Below are positions 32,971 to 40,816 of a stretch of 64,000 nt of DNA, piece by piece. The notes beneath the pieces are model-generated. The model searched no databases. It worked only from the letters and a program-made list of their open reading frames with translations, and had not been told where the DNA came from. Both the position numbers and the translations under genes were made by a program. The number at the start of each line of letters is the position of its first letter. The stretch's first letter is position 1. The DNA lies in contig PKXQ01000057.1 in assembly GCA_003132405.1 (NCBI GenBank), forward strand, positions 3,668 to 67,667, given 5' to 3'. The DNA comes from Acidobacteriaceae bacterium. Lineage in GTDB: Bacteria; Acidobacteriota; Terriglobia; Terriglobales; Acidobacteriaceae.

Positions 32971-35322
32971 TTGCCTTTCCGAGTCGCAGCCCAATGGCTT
33001 TCGCAGCAGTCCCACGCCGCCATCGCTATAGCTGTCACGGCCGCTGGCCTCGCCCTCTTCGCCTATTCCGGAATCGGCGGCAATCAGCGCGCCGGCTTCC
33101 TCTTTCTACAGGATGTCGAGCAGCGCACCCTCGATCTTCGCTTCGCCACTCGCGGCAAGCGCCCCTCCGACCCTCGCATCGTCATCGTCGGCATCGACGA
33201 TAAAACCCTCCAAACCATCGGCTCCTACCCCCTGCCGCGCAGCAACTACGCCCAGCTCGTCCGCCAACTAAAACAAGCCGGAGCCCGCGTAGTCGCCTTC
33301 GACGTAACCTTCCCCACCGCCTCCAGCAGCGAAGCCCTCGACGTCTTAGCGCGCCTCCGCGCCGAAATAGCAACCTCCGCGCCCTCGCAAAATAAAGCTC
33401 TCCAAAATAAACTCCACCAACTCGAGCAACAATCCGACGTCGACGCCCAATTCGCCGCCGCTCTTAAAGACGCCGGCAACGTCGTCCTCGGCCATCTTTT
33501 CCTGAGTGCCGAGCGCTCCAAGTTCACCGACCCCAAGCTAGCCGAAGCCTATTTCAACATCGCCTGGGCCAAGGCCTTCCCACAGGTCCTAAAAGTGAAA
33601 GAAGGCAACCACGATTTCGATCTAAGCCAAGCCTGGATCCAAGCCCGCGGCCCCGTAGCCGCCGGAGTCGAAGCCAATCTCCCCAAGCTAGCCGAAGCCG
33701 CCGCCTCCTACGGTTTCTTCAACATCGCTCCCGACGCCGACGGCACCATCCGCCGCGCCCTCTTCATCATTCGCTATCAGGATCAGGATTTCTTCCCCTC
33801 CCTCGCCCTCCAGGCCCTCCGTCAATACGAAAACATCCCCGACCAGCAAATCGCCGCCTACATCGCCTCCGACGGCCTAGAGCGCATTCAATTCGGCGCC
33901 CACGAACTCCATCCCTGGCAAAACGGCAGCGCCCTCATCAACTACGTCGGCCCCTTTCACTCCTACAAGCACTACTCCATGGTCGACGTCCTCCGCGGCG
34001 CCGTCCCCGCCGACGCCTTCCGCGACAAAATCGTTTTCGTCGGAGGCACAGCCCTCGGCATAGGCGACCTGCGCAACACTCCCTTCGAAAAGCAAGGCTC
34101 CGGCTACATGGGAGTCGAAATCCACGCCAACATCCTCGACAACCTCCTCCACAGCGCCGAGCCGTCCCGCACCTTCCTCATCCGCGGCTTCCGCGAAGAG
34201 ATCGTCGACATCGCCACCATCATTTTTTTCGGCCTCGGCCTCGGACTCTGGTTCGGCCACTCGCACCGCCCTCTCTTCGCCACCATCACCGTAGTCGTCG
34301 CCCTGGCCGCATTCTTCGCCTTCATCTACTACGGCTTCGCCCACTGGGGACGCTGGTACAGCTTCGTAGTCCCCGCCGCAACGCTAGTAGCCTCCTACGC
34401 ATCCATCACCAGCTTTCGCGTAATCCATGAAGAGCGCGAAAAACGCAAAATCCGCAAAACCTTCTCGCAATATCTATCTCCTGGCGTAATCGCCCTCATA
34501 GAAAAAGATCCGCAAAAATATATTCGTCCCGGCGGAGAAGTAAAAAATCTCACCGTAATGTTCAGCGACATCCGTGACTTCACCTCGCTCTCCGAAGGCC
34601 TCACGCCCGACGAGCTAGTTCATCTCCTCAACGAGTACCTGGGCGCCATGACCGACATCCTCTTCAGCAACCTCGGCACCCTCGACAAATACATCGGAGA
34701 CGCCATCATGGCCTTCTGGGGCTCTCCCTACCCGCAGCAGGATCACGCCCACTGCGCCTGCCGCTGCGCCCTCGAAATGGTCAAGGGTCTAGACAAACTC
34801 AACCGCAAGTGGGAAGCCGAAGGCCGCCGCCCCATCGCCATCGGCATCGGCCTCAACACCGGCCCCGTCAACGTAGGCAACATGGGCTCCGACAAGCGCC
34901 TAGCCTGGACCGTCATGGGAGACAACGTCAATCTAGCCTCCCGCCTCGAAGGCATGACCAAGCAATACCGCAGCCGAGTCATCATCAGCGAAGGCACCTA
35001 CAACCAAGTGTCCGACCAGTTCGTGGCCCGAGAAGTCGACCGCATCCGCGTAAAAGGCAAGAAACAGCCCGTAGTAATCTACGAACTCCTGGCCCCCATC
35101 AGCGAGCGCGGAGCCTACGCCGATCTCCTGACCAAATTCAACGCAGCCCTCAACGTATACCGCAGCCAGAATTGGCAAGAAGCCGCCGCAATGTTCGGCG
35201 ACCTCCTCCGCACCTATCCCAACGACGGCCCCACCCAAGTCCTACTGCAGCGCTGCCTGGAATTCATAGAAGAATCCCCAGAAGCCAACTGGGACGGCGT
35301 CTACGTAATGAAATCGAAGTGA
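32971..35322 (+). CDS. CHASE2-domain adenylate/guanylate cyclase
   Basis: A 783-aa membrane sensor. After one N-terminal helix (AAIAIAVTAAGLALFAYSGI) comes a periplasmic CHASE2 domain (about residues 45-400; TLDLRFATRGKRPSDPRIVI, VVAFDVTFPTA, INYVGPFHSY, GVEIHANILDNLL). Then come three helices and a class III cyclase domain (VKNLTVMFSDIRDFTSLSEG, YLGAMTDILFSNLGTLDKYI, GDAIMAFWGSP, IGIGLNTGPVNVGN). The metal-binding Asp pair and KYIGDA motif are intact, so it should make cAMP or cGMP. A short TPR-like C-terminus follows. The start is TTG 32,971 after GGGG; no in-frame ATG fits. It may feed the cyclic-nucleotide-binding redox protein encoded at 46.9-49.1 kb, which is speculative. Confidence 0.92.
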   Translation: MPFRVAAQWLSQQSHAAIAIAVTAAGLALFAYSGIGGNQRAGFLFLQDVEQRTLDLRFATRGKRPSDPRIVIVGIDDKTLQTIGSYPLPRSNYAQLVRQLKQAGARVVAFDVTFPTASSSEALDVLARLRAEIATSAPSQNKALQNKLHQLEQQSDVDAQFAAALKDAGNVVLGHLFLSAERSKFTDPKLAEAYFNIAWAKAFPQVLKVKEGNHDFDLSQAWIQARGPVAAGVEANLPKLAEAAASYGFFNIAPDADGTIRRALFIIRYQDQDFFPSLALQALRQYENIPDQQIAAYIASDGLERIQFGAHELHPWQNGSALINYVGPFHSYKHYSMVDVLRGAVPADAFRDKIVFVGGTALGIGDLRNTPFEKQGSGYMGVEIHANILDNLLHSAEPSRTFLIRGFREEIVDIATIIFFGLGLGLWFGHSHRPLFATITVVVALAAFFAFIYYGFAHWGRWYSFVVPAATLVASYASITSFRVIHEEREKRKIRKTFSQYLSPGVIALIEKDPQKYIRPGGEVKNLTVMFSDIRDFTSLSEGLTPDELVHLLNEYLGAMTDILFSNLGTLDKYIGDAIMAFWGSPYPQQDHAHCACRCALEMVKGLDKLNRKWEAEGRRPIAIGIGLNTGPVNVGNMGSDKRLAWTVMGDNVNLASRLEGMTKQYRSRVIISEGTYNQVSDQFVAREVDRIRVKGKKQPVVIYELLAPISERGAYADLLTKFNAALNVYRSQNWQEAAAMFGDLLRTYPNDGPTQVLLQRCLEFIEESPEANWDGVYVMKSK

Positions 35323-35350
35323 GGTTCGTACCAGGTGAGGTTCGTATCAG

Positions 35351-35405
35351 GGTATCGCTTCAGCGATACCGCAAGCCGGTCGAAAACAGATGCCCCTTTA
35401 GGGGC
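35351..35405 (+). repeat. Twin hairpin element downstream of the cyclase
   Basis: GGTATCGC-TTCA-GCGATACC (35,351-35,370) is a perfect 8-bp stem with a TTCA loop, and GCCCC-TTTA-GGGGC (35,392-35,405) forms a second stem. Loop sequence and design match the family B hairpins. It may slow exonucleases or act as a weak terminator for the cyclase mRNA. Confidence 0.65.
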
Positions 35406-35740
35406 TGCGCGGCGAAATCCGAGATTCTCAGCAAGAACTGCAAGCCTCGCCAAAATCCTGTCAAGCCCCCATCCCACCGATTTTCCCCGCAACCCCATCA
35501 CGACATTAAGAAAATAAACTCCCAAACCGTGTCGGGACACCCCACCCCAAATTGATATACTAGAACTATAGGGAACAAATCAGATTTAGGTCTCCTTGTA
35601 ATCCTGAGAGGCTGTGACTTTCTTGTGTGGAGCGGACACCCCTGTCCGCTGCCTTTGCCTTACGGTCCGGCGTCCCCGTTCCAGCACGACCTAGCGGCAA
35701 AGAAATTTATTCCGCACTCCGGAGGGCTCCCCCAAAAGAA

Positions 35741-35779
35741 TTGTCATCCTGAGCAACGCGAAGGACCTATGCAGTTTGC
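35741..35779 (+). repeat. Dispersed intergenic repeat, family A (copy 4)
   Basis: TTGTCATCCTGAGCAACGCG followed by AAGGACCTATGCAGTTTG, with a few changes from the other copies. Confidence 0.8.
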
Positions 35780-35810
35780 CGCGTGCCCCAGTCATTCGCC
35801 CTTTGTCGCG

Positions 35811-35956
35811 CCTAACTCCTTATTTCACAATATTTTACGTATAGGCCATTTAGAATCAAAGATCTGGCGAGAATTTCCGCCTACGACAATGATTCTAAAG
35901 ACCGGGGTATTATTTTTTCGCGGGATCGCCGGCGAGAAGGACCGCTGCAAAAACTC
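35811..35956 (+). repeat. Family E repeat (copy 1, complete)
   Basis: Runs from CCTAACTCCTTATTTCACAA through TTTAGAATCAAAGATCTGG, TTTCCGCCTACGACAATGATT and TTTTTTCGCGGGATCGCCGG to GCTGCAAAAACTC. The right part recurs at 37,265-37,350, and the whole unit, split by the IS1595-type element, recurs at 37,457-37,533 plus 39,708-39,765. Confidence 0.8.
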
Positions 35957-36468
35957 TAATCATCACGCACCACATTGGCTCACGTAATGGTGTGAGCGCT
36001 CATGCGTTCGTGTCCGATCCTCGTCAGCGTACCGATGGCCGCTATCAGGTCACGTCCGACCAATACAACGGTTATCTAGGGGCGATGCGCGAGCACTTCG
36101 GACAGAATGTCGATTTCGGGCAGCTTCACAAAATCTATGGCCGCATCAGCACTGACGGATGGTACGGCGGCGGTCAGGTTATCGGAGCGGTCCCACACGT
36201 CAAAATCGGCAGACCTGAATGGAGTCGGATTTCAACCTCGCACGTTGAGCGCACGAATTTGAGTGTGCGAATGCACCTTCGCAGATTTACGAGATTGACG
36301 AACGCTCATAGCAAGACGCTGGCAAATATGCAGGCGGCGGTGACTCTTTATGTCGCATGGTACAATTTTGTTAGAACACAGAAGAGTCTTAACGCGACCC
36401 CTGCTATGAAAGCAGGCATTACGGACCGTGTGTGGACCGTGCAAGACTCGGTTCAGACAACCATGTAA
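35950..36468 (+). pseudogene. IS1-like transposase, C-terminal fragment
   Basis: The readable part from GTG 35,992 gives 158 aa matching the C-terminal half of IS1-type DDE transposases: DPRQRTDGRYQVTSDQYNGY, GQLHKIYGR, RISTSHVERTNLSVRMHLRR and FTRLTNAHSKTLANMQAAVT, then VAWYNFVRTQKSLNATPAMK. The same frame continues upstream only to about 35,950, where it runs into a family E repeat. The zinc-binding N-terminus and first catalytic Asp are missing, so it cannot be active. No terminal inverted repeats were found. Confidence 0.85.
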
Positions 36469-36576
36469 ACACTAGCAATCTTGTAGGCTTTCTTCGGTTC
36501 CTGACGTACGTTCGCAAAAGGGCGAACCCTTCCGTCACTGGCAAACATCTCGATATGTGCTAGCATCCTAAGTCTT

Positions 36577-36795
36577 ATGGTAAACAGGGTAAAATCCGAT
36601 TTCCTCTTCGCCGACCCATCCTTTGTGTCCGGCGCAGCCCGCCTCTTCGATTGGTGGGGGTTGTACGATACGTACAACGTGAGCCGTAATGGTCAGGAAG
36701 CCGATGCTAAGGCCATGTTTTCGGACTGGCGCATTGTAGGGCAGGATCTTGACGATGCGATGGTGGAATTTGAGTCCGCCTACGCGGTAAAATAG
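36577..36795 (+). CDS. Small hypothetical protein in the insertion zone
   Basis: A 72-aa frame (MVNRVKSDFLFADPSFVSGA, then ARLFDWWGLYDTYNVS and a C-terminus VGQDLDDAMVEFESAYAVK). It has balanced composition and an amphipathic C-terminal helix, suggesting a real protein, but no family is recognised. The ribosome site is weak. It is 10 bp upstream of the DUF2335 gene, so the two may be co-transcribed. It came with the block flanked by family E repeats. Confidence 0.6.
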   Translation: MVNRVKSDFLFADPSFVSGAARLFDWWGLYDTYNVSRNGQEADAKAMFSDWRIVGQDLDDAMVEFESAYAVK

Positions 36796-36805
36796 CTCAC
36801 TCATC

Positions 36806-37237
36806 GTGAGCCGAAAACACCGCAATCGTGGTATGCCCCAACCACCCAACACCGCTCTTATCCAAACTGCGATGCGTCAGTGGTCAGGTCCGCTTCCTCA
36901 ACCAGAAGCCCTAGAACGATACAATCTAATCGTCCCTACAGCGGCCGAACGAATAATCAAAATGGCTGAAACTCAACACGATCATCGTATCGCCATAGAG
37001 AAAAACGTTGTTGATTCGAACATATCGAATCAAAAACTAGGAACGATCTTAGGCTTCATTGTCGCCATGACAGCCATTCTTGGTGGGATATTCCTCGCCT
37101 ATGAGGGGAAAGAAACATCTGGGATTGCTACCATCATCACTGCGTTGGTTGGATTGGCAGGCGTGTTCGTATACGGGAAAATGGAACAGAAGAAAGAACT
37201 CGCCAACAAAACGCAAGCTTTAGTTAAAACCGGATAA
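36806..37237 (+). CDS. DUF2335-family membrane protein
   Basis: A 143-aa protein. The N-terminal half has the DUF2335 signature (WSGPLPQPEALERYNLIVPT, AAERIIKMAETQHDHRIAIE). Two membrane helices follow (LGTILGFIVAMTAILGGIFL and ATIITALVGLAGVFVYGKM) with a short charged tail. DUF2335 proteins are small membrane proteins of unknown function, often found on accessory DNA. The start is GTG 36,806; ATG 36,833 is an alternative. It follows the small hypothetical gene closely. Confidence 0.82.
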   Translation: MSRKHRNRGMPQPPNTALIQTAMRQWSGPLPQPEALERYNLIVPTAAERIIKMAETQHDHRIAIEKNVVDSNISNQKLGTILGFIVAMTAILGGIFLAYEGKETSGIATIITALVGLAGVFVYGKMEQKKELANKTQALVKTG

Positions 37238-37264
37238 CCCATCAACGCACTATTAGGACAGTAC

Positions 37265-37350
37265 CGGAATTTCCTCCTACGATGATTCTAAAGGACCGAG
37301 GACAATTTTTTTCGCGAGCGCGTCGGCGAGAAGGGGCTGCAGAAAACTCA
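37265..37350 (+). repeat. Family E repeat (copy 2, right part only)
   Basis: CGGAATTTCCTCCTACGATG followed by ATTCTAAAGGACCGAGG and TTTTTTTCGCGAGCG, matching 35,872-35,956. With copy 1 it flanks the block 35,950-37,264 as direct repeats. Confidence 0.8.
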
Positions 37351-37353
37351 ACG

Positions 37354-37412
37354 TGTCATCCTGAGCGGGGCCGAGCCGTTAGCGAAGCGAATGGCTCAGC
37401 GGAGTCGAAGGA
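37354..37412 (+). repeat. Dispersed intergenic repeat, family A (copy 5, expanded)
   Basis: GTCATCCTGAGCGGGGCCGA, then GCGAAGCGAATGGCTCAGCG and GAGTCGAAGGACCC. This is a longer variant of family A with about 20 extra bases between the two conserved halves. Confidence 0.75.
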
Positions 37413-37456
37413 CCCCTACCCGCACCTCGATCTCGAAGTGGGAAGCGTATCGAACG

Positions 37457-37533
37457 ACCCTAACTCCTTAGTTCACAATATTTTGCTTATAACCAATTTA
37501 GAATCAAAGATCTGGCGGGAATTTCCGCCTAAA
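37457..37533 (+). repeat. Family E repeat (copy 3, left part, interrupted by the IS)
   Basis: CCCTAACTCCTTAGTTCACA to TTTCCGCCTAAA matches 35,810-35,885. Its continuation resumes at 39,708 on the far side of the inserted element. Confidence 0.8.
37526..37533. repeat. Target-site duplication, left copy
   Basis: CGCCTAAA immediately left of the left terminal inverted repeat; the identical octamer lies at 39,708-39,715. Eight bases is the duplication length known for the IS1595 family. Confidence 0.92.
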
Positions 37534-37559
37534 GGCAATAAACTAGTTGACACACATGT
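37534..37559 (+). repeat. Left terminal inverted repeat of the IS1595-type element
   Basis: 26 bases starting GGCAATAAACTAGTTGACAC and ending ACATGT, identical to the reverse complement of 39,682-39,707. Confidence 0.95.
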
Positions 37560-37583
37560 AGAATAAAAGCGCCGTGACAGGGT

Positions 37584-38294
37584 TTAGTTCTCCCAATTTA
37601 CATGATTTACCGCGATGGCCACCTTACGAATTCTTTGATTCTTGATTTCTATGACATCGCGGCCATTGAACGGACCGGAAAGGTGCTCTCCGGGATAAAA
37701 CACAAGTTCGCAGCGAACCTCGAATAGATTACGGTAATCATCTTGGTAGGTGGCTTTTATCGGGATTGAAAACTCGTATAGTTTACGGTTTTTGATCGCG
37801 TTCCATGCCTCGTAAAATACATTGAAGATATCCAACTCCGACAGCTTGCCCGTCGGATCATTGATATAAAAGGGAACGATGCTGTCGTGGTTTCCACCGG
37901 GACTGATCGGGGGTGGGTAACACCGGAAGGCAACGCGATAACCTCCAATGGAGAAATCGTCGATACAAGCAAGGTTTGCCGGTGATTTTTTACTCCGGTT
38001 GATAAGGTCGAAGCATGCACGATCTTTTGACACAGTTTTTCCGCGAAGATCGCAAAACTTTATTTCGATTTGCGGATCGGAAGTTTCGACACTCGCGTCT
38101 GGTTTCTGATTTTCTGTGCCGTCAAGTACGCCACCGTCTGGCAAGTTATCTCCTTGCGTTTTGGGCTTCTTGAAATCCAGCCTTTTGCCGAGATAGAAAA
38201 GTGTGGCACAGGCAACGGCGGCAATGACGGTTATCGCCAGGAAATAATATACTGAGAGATGGCGGAGATGGCTTAATTCCGAAAGCCCAAACAA
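37584..38294 (-). CDS. Membrane-anchored passenger protein of the IS element, unknown function
   Basis: A 236-aa protein. It has a short N-terminus, one membrane helix (YYFLAITVIAAVACATLFYL), then a basic stop-transfer (GKRLDFKKPK), a polar linker and a beta-rich soluble domain (about residues 75-236; IEIKFCDLRGKTVSKDRACF, GGYRVAFRCYPPPISPGGNH, SIPIKATYQDDYRNLFEVRC). No catalytic motif or family is recognised. It lies wholly inside the IS terminal repeats, 25 bp from the left end, so it moves with the element. Such non-transposase cargo is known in some IS1595 subgroups, but this protein is not one I know. Confidence 0.75.
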   Translation of the reverse strand: MFGLSELSHLRHLSVYYFLAITVIAAVACATLFYLGKRLDFKKPKTQGDNLPDGGVLDGTENQKPDASVETSDPQIEIKFCDLRGKTVSKDRACFDLINRSKKSPANLACIDDFSIGGYRVAFRCYPPPISPGGNHDSIVPFYINDPTGKLSELDIFNVFYEAWNAIKNRKLYEFSIPIKATYQDDYRNLFEVRCELVFYPGEHLSGPFNGRDVIEIKNQRIRKVAIAVNHVNWEN

Positions 38295-38471
38295 TCGCCG
38301 TTCCAGTCGCTATCAGGCCGCTCACGATGCATCCCCACTCTGATACTGCCGTCCGATTCCATTTCATGTGCGCCCCTCTTTCGCGGGACGCACCCCTGTG
38401 CTAGATTGGAGCCGTCCCTAGCTTTTGCAATTCGGGAGGGTTCGATTCGTGGTCGAACCTTCCTATACCTT

Positions 38472-38624
38472 ATGAAGCAACCTGAATACATCGAAGGCCC
38501 GGAAGCACTCAATAACTTCAAACGGCTTGCGACCGCGATCCTACAGGCTCCAGCGACAAAGAAAAAAACGCAGATTAGGAAACCTCCTTCCGTAAGGAAG
38601 CTGAAGAAATCCGACAGGGACTAG
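38472..38624 (+). CDS. Small IS1595-associated passenger protein
   Basis: A 50-aa protein from ATG 38,472: MKQPEYIEGPEALNNFKRLA, ILQAPATKKKTQIRK and a basic tail. The core EGPEALxNF with a Lys-rich end recalls short proteins found beside IS1595-type transposases. Its stop overlaps the transposase stop tail-to-tail at 38,621-38,624 (CTAG). Role unknown; DNA binding is plausible from the charge. Confidence 0.65.
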   Translation: MKQPEYIEGPEALNNFKRLATAILQAPATKKKTQIRKPPSVRKLKKSDRD

Positions 38625-39658
38625 AACGGGACCTGCATCTCCCCCGTCCCTGTCGGCGGGTGATGTGGCGAGTCACTCTTGCCTGTAAGATCGCTATAGG
38701 TCAGGCGACGGCCAAGGACGTTAGCCATAGCAGCCGCGAAACGGTCGGAGTCGTTCAGCTTGCGGACGCCATCCTTGCGATGATTGAAACGAAACACCTG
38801 TTCGTCAACGTAGCGAGACAGATGAAAAGGTTCTACAGCAACGTAGGTTCCCTTGAGAGAGCGCTTTAATAGGCTCCAGAAGTTCTCCATCCCATTGACA
38901 TGGACTTGGCCGCGAACATACGTCTCAGTCTTGTTGACCACGTCGTGCACGAATCTGCGCTGCATCCCGTTGTCGTAGGCGACAGCGTTATCGGTGTAGA
39001 CTTTGCTGCCAAACTTTACATTCTTGAGAATCTCGTTTTGCAGAACTTCTCGTGTCACGTTCGGAACAACAGCAGCGCGTACCTTGCGAAGGTTGCGGTC
39101 GAGAATACCTTGCACAATAGTCTTACCAGTGGCCGCTCCGACAAATCCTTCCTCAGCGGCGAACCGAACACGGCGCGCGCGGTGCATGTTCTTTACCTTC
39201 CCGCCGACGAAAGTCTCATCCACTTCCACTTCGTTTCCTTCGCCGCCGATCTTGGTAGGACCGAAAGAGCGGTTCTTCATAACTTCGCGAATCCGTTGAA
39301 GCATGAACCATGCCGTCGTTTGCGTCACTCCAATAGCGCGTCCAAGTTCGTGAGAACTGATTCCGTTCTTGGCATTCGCCAGCAGCCAAAACGCCGTCAT
39401 CCACTTGTCGAGAGTGATCGGAGAATCTTCCATGATCGTTTTCACTTTGAGAGTGAACTGTCGCTTGCAGGCATAGCAGAACCACAGCTTGCGGGTTTTA
39501 ATGAACGAGTTCTTAGCGGCAGAGCAACGAGGGCAGATTACGTTGCCATCCGGCCAGCGCAGTTTCTTCGCAAACTCGAAGCAGCGGTCAGGATCGGCGA
39601 AGTAGGTAATCGCCTCTTGCAGCGTTTTCGGCTCTGGAATGCGCTTAGTGGCGTCCAT
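38621..39658 (-). CDS. tnp: IS1595-family transposase
   Basis: A 345-aa transposase. The N-terminal zinc ribbon has paired cysteines (VICPRCSAAKNSF, LWFCYACKRQF); then MEDSPITLDKWMTAFWLLAN and the helix-turn-helix-like GISSHELGRAIGVTQTTAWF. The ISXO2-like DDE domain (VEVDETFVGGK, VYTDNAVAYD, HVNGMENFWSLLKRSLKGTY) shows catalytic Asp residues followed by the family's HVNGMENFWS motif. It appears full length with no disruption. The start ATG 39,658 is 24 bp inside the right terminal repeat. Confidence 0.95.
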   Translation of the reverse strand: MDATKRIPEPKTLQEAITYFADPDRCFEFAKKLRWPDGNVICPRCSAAKNSFIKTRKLWFCYACKRQFTLKVKTIMEDSPITLDKWMTAFWLLANAKNGISSHELGRAIGVTQTTAWFMLQRIREVMKNRSFGPTKIGGEGNEVEVDETFVGGKVKNMHRARRVRFAAEEGFVGAATGKTIVQGILDRNLRKVRAAVVPNVTREVLQNEILKNVKFGSKVYTDNAVAYDNGMQRRFVHDVVNKTETYVRGQVHVNGMENFWSLLKRSLKGTYVAVEPFHLSRYVDEQVFRFNHRKDGVRKLNDSDRFAAAMANVLGRRLTYSDLTGKSDSPHHPPTGTGEMQVPF

Positions 39659-39681
39659 GCAACAAACGATACCATAAGCTC

Positions 39682-39707
39682 ACATGTGTGTCAACTAGTT
39701 TATTGCC
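39682..39707 (-). repeat. Right terminal inverted repeat of the IS1595-type element
   Basis: Perfect 26-bp reverse complement of the left end, followed at once by the second CGCCTAAA at 39,708-39,715 and the continuation of family E repeat copy 3 to about 39,765. Confidence 0.95.
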
Positions 39708-39769
39708 CGCCTAAAGTATTGATTCTAATAGAGACCAGGGTACATTTTTTCTCGGGCAGCCACCCACCC

Positions 39770-40816
39770 CTATCCAGCCCCCACCCCCGCCTCCCCCCGC
39801 GCCCCCCGTATATCCTTAACATCCCCCATCACAATAATCGCCGCCCCCGCCCGCACCACCAAACTATCCGGAGGATTCACCCACAACTTACCCCCTCCCG
39901 CCCCCGCCCCATGCTTCAGCGCCAGCACCAGCAGATTATGCTTCGAGTGCATCTTTAAATCGCTAAGGTGCTTCCCCTCCCACGGAGAAGCCGCCTCAAT
40001 CTCAATCTCCTCCACCCGCAGCGTCTGCGACTGATCCTTCAACATCAGGTCGAGAAACCCCACCACCTGCGGCCGTATCAACTCACTCGCCATTCTCAGC
40101 CCGCCAATATGGCTAGGCGAGACCGTCGACCGCGCGCCCGCCCGCAACATCCGCTCAGAAAATTTCTGCTCCGCCGCCCGCGCCACAATCCTCAAATTTG
40201 GAAACGCCTGGTGCGCAATCACCGTCACCACCAGATTGTCCTTGTCCTCAGGAAGCGCGGTAATCATCCCCTTAGCATGCTCGATGCCCGCCTTGCCCAG
40301 AACTTCCTCCTCCGTAGCGTCGCCGATCACATACAGCATGTCGCGAAAAAGATCAGCATGAGTCTCGCCCAACTTCTTGATCGACTCTTCCCGCACATCG
40401 ATGACGACATAATGCGTCGCCGTGCGATGCATCTCCTCGGCCACATAACGCCCCGTGTCGCCCATCCCGCAGACAATGTAGTGCCCTCTCAGTTCGCCGA
40501 TTCGCTTCTGCATTCTGCGTCTCCAAAACGGATTCGTCGCCTCAATCTCTACCAGGAACGCCGCCACCACCGAAAACACATACACCGTCACCGCGACCCC
40601 AAACAGCACCACTCCCATGTTGAAGACGCGCAGCGCCGGATTATGCGCCGTCTCCACAATCTCGCCATAGCCCACTCCGGCCAGCGTGATCACGGCCATG
40701 TACAGCGCTTGCAGAAAAGTGACAGAAGGCCCGCCCAGCAAGCGGTAGCCAGCCACGCTAATCGTAAGCAGACTCAGGAATAGAATCGCCGCCGAAATCA
40801 GCCGCCGTCGCAGCAT
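39770..40816 (-). CDS. Two-helix potassium channel with RCK (TrkA-N/TrkA-C) domains
   Basis: A 348-aa channel subunit. It has a first helix (ISAAILFLSLLTISVAGYRL), a pore loop with selectivity filter GVGYGE (variant of TVGYGD) and a second helix (VFNMGVVLFGVAVTVYVFSV). A cytosolic Rossmann RCK domain follows (GHYIVCGMGDTGRYVAEEM, VVIDVREES, VIGDATEEEVL). The C-terminal TrkA-C-like part is VEEIEIEAASPWEGKHLSDL to VVRAGAAIIVMG. It is a ligand-gated K+ channel of MthK type. Its ATG (40,814-40,816) overlaps the stop of the upstream glucosidase gene in the motif TGATG, so translation is coupled. Confidence 0.93.
   Translation of the reverse strand: MLRRRLISAAILFLSLLTISVAGYRLLGGPSVTFLQALYMAVITLAGVGYGEIVETAHNPALRVFNMGVVLFGVAVTVYVFSVVAAFLVEIEATNPFWRRRMQKRIGELRGHYIVCGMGDTGRYVAEEMHRTATHYVVIDVREESIKKLGETHADLFRDMLYVIGDATEEEVLGKAGIEHAKGMITALPEDKDNLVVTVIAHQAFPNLRIVARAAEQKFSERMLRAGARSTVSPSHIGGLRMASELIRPQVVGFLDLMLKDQSQTLRVEEIEIEAASPWEGKHLSDLKMHSKHNLLVLALKHGAGAGGGKLWVNPPDSLVVRAGAAIIVMGDVKDIRGARGEAGVGAG

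Larger units (their letters stand above)
35323..35949. other. Repeat-rich intergenic region
   Basis: About 630 bp without a gene. It holds a direct repeat (GAGGTTCGTA at 35,322 and 35,338), hairpins at 35,351-35,370 and 35,392-35,405, one family A repeat (35,741-35,779) and a family E repeat (35,811-35,956). Confidence 0.7.
37534..39707. mobile_element. Complete IS1595-type insertion element with passenger genes
   Basis: A 2174-bp element. The terminal inverted repeats are 26 bp and perfect (starting GGCAATAAACTAGTTGACAC at 37,534-37,559 and reversed at 39,682-39,707), flanked by the 8-bp duplication CGCCTAAA. It carries an IS1595-type transposase (minus strand, right side), a 50-aa gene on the plus strand and a 236-aa membrane-protein gene on the minus strand at the left. 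It interrupts a family E repeat whose halves rejoin perfectly when the element and one duplication copy are removed. Intact transposase and perfect ends suggest a recent, possibly active insertion. Confidence 0.95.

Noticed and set aside
38900-39958. 352-codon plus-strand frame across the IS element end
   Set aside because: Antisense to the transposase and crosses the element boundary and target duplication.
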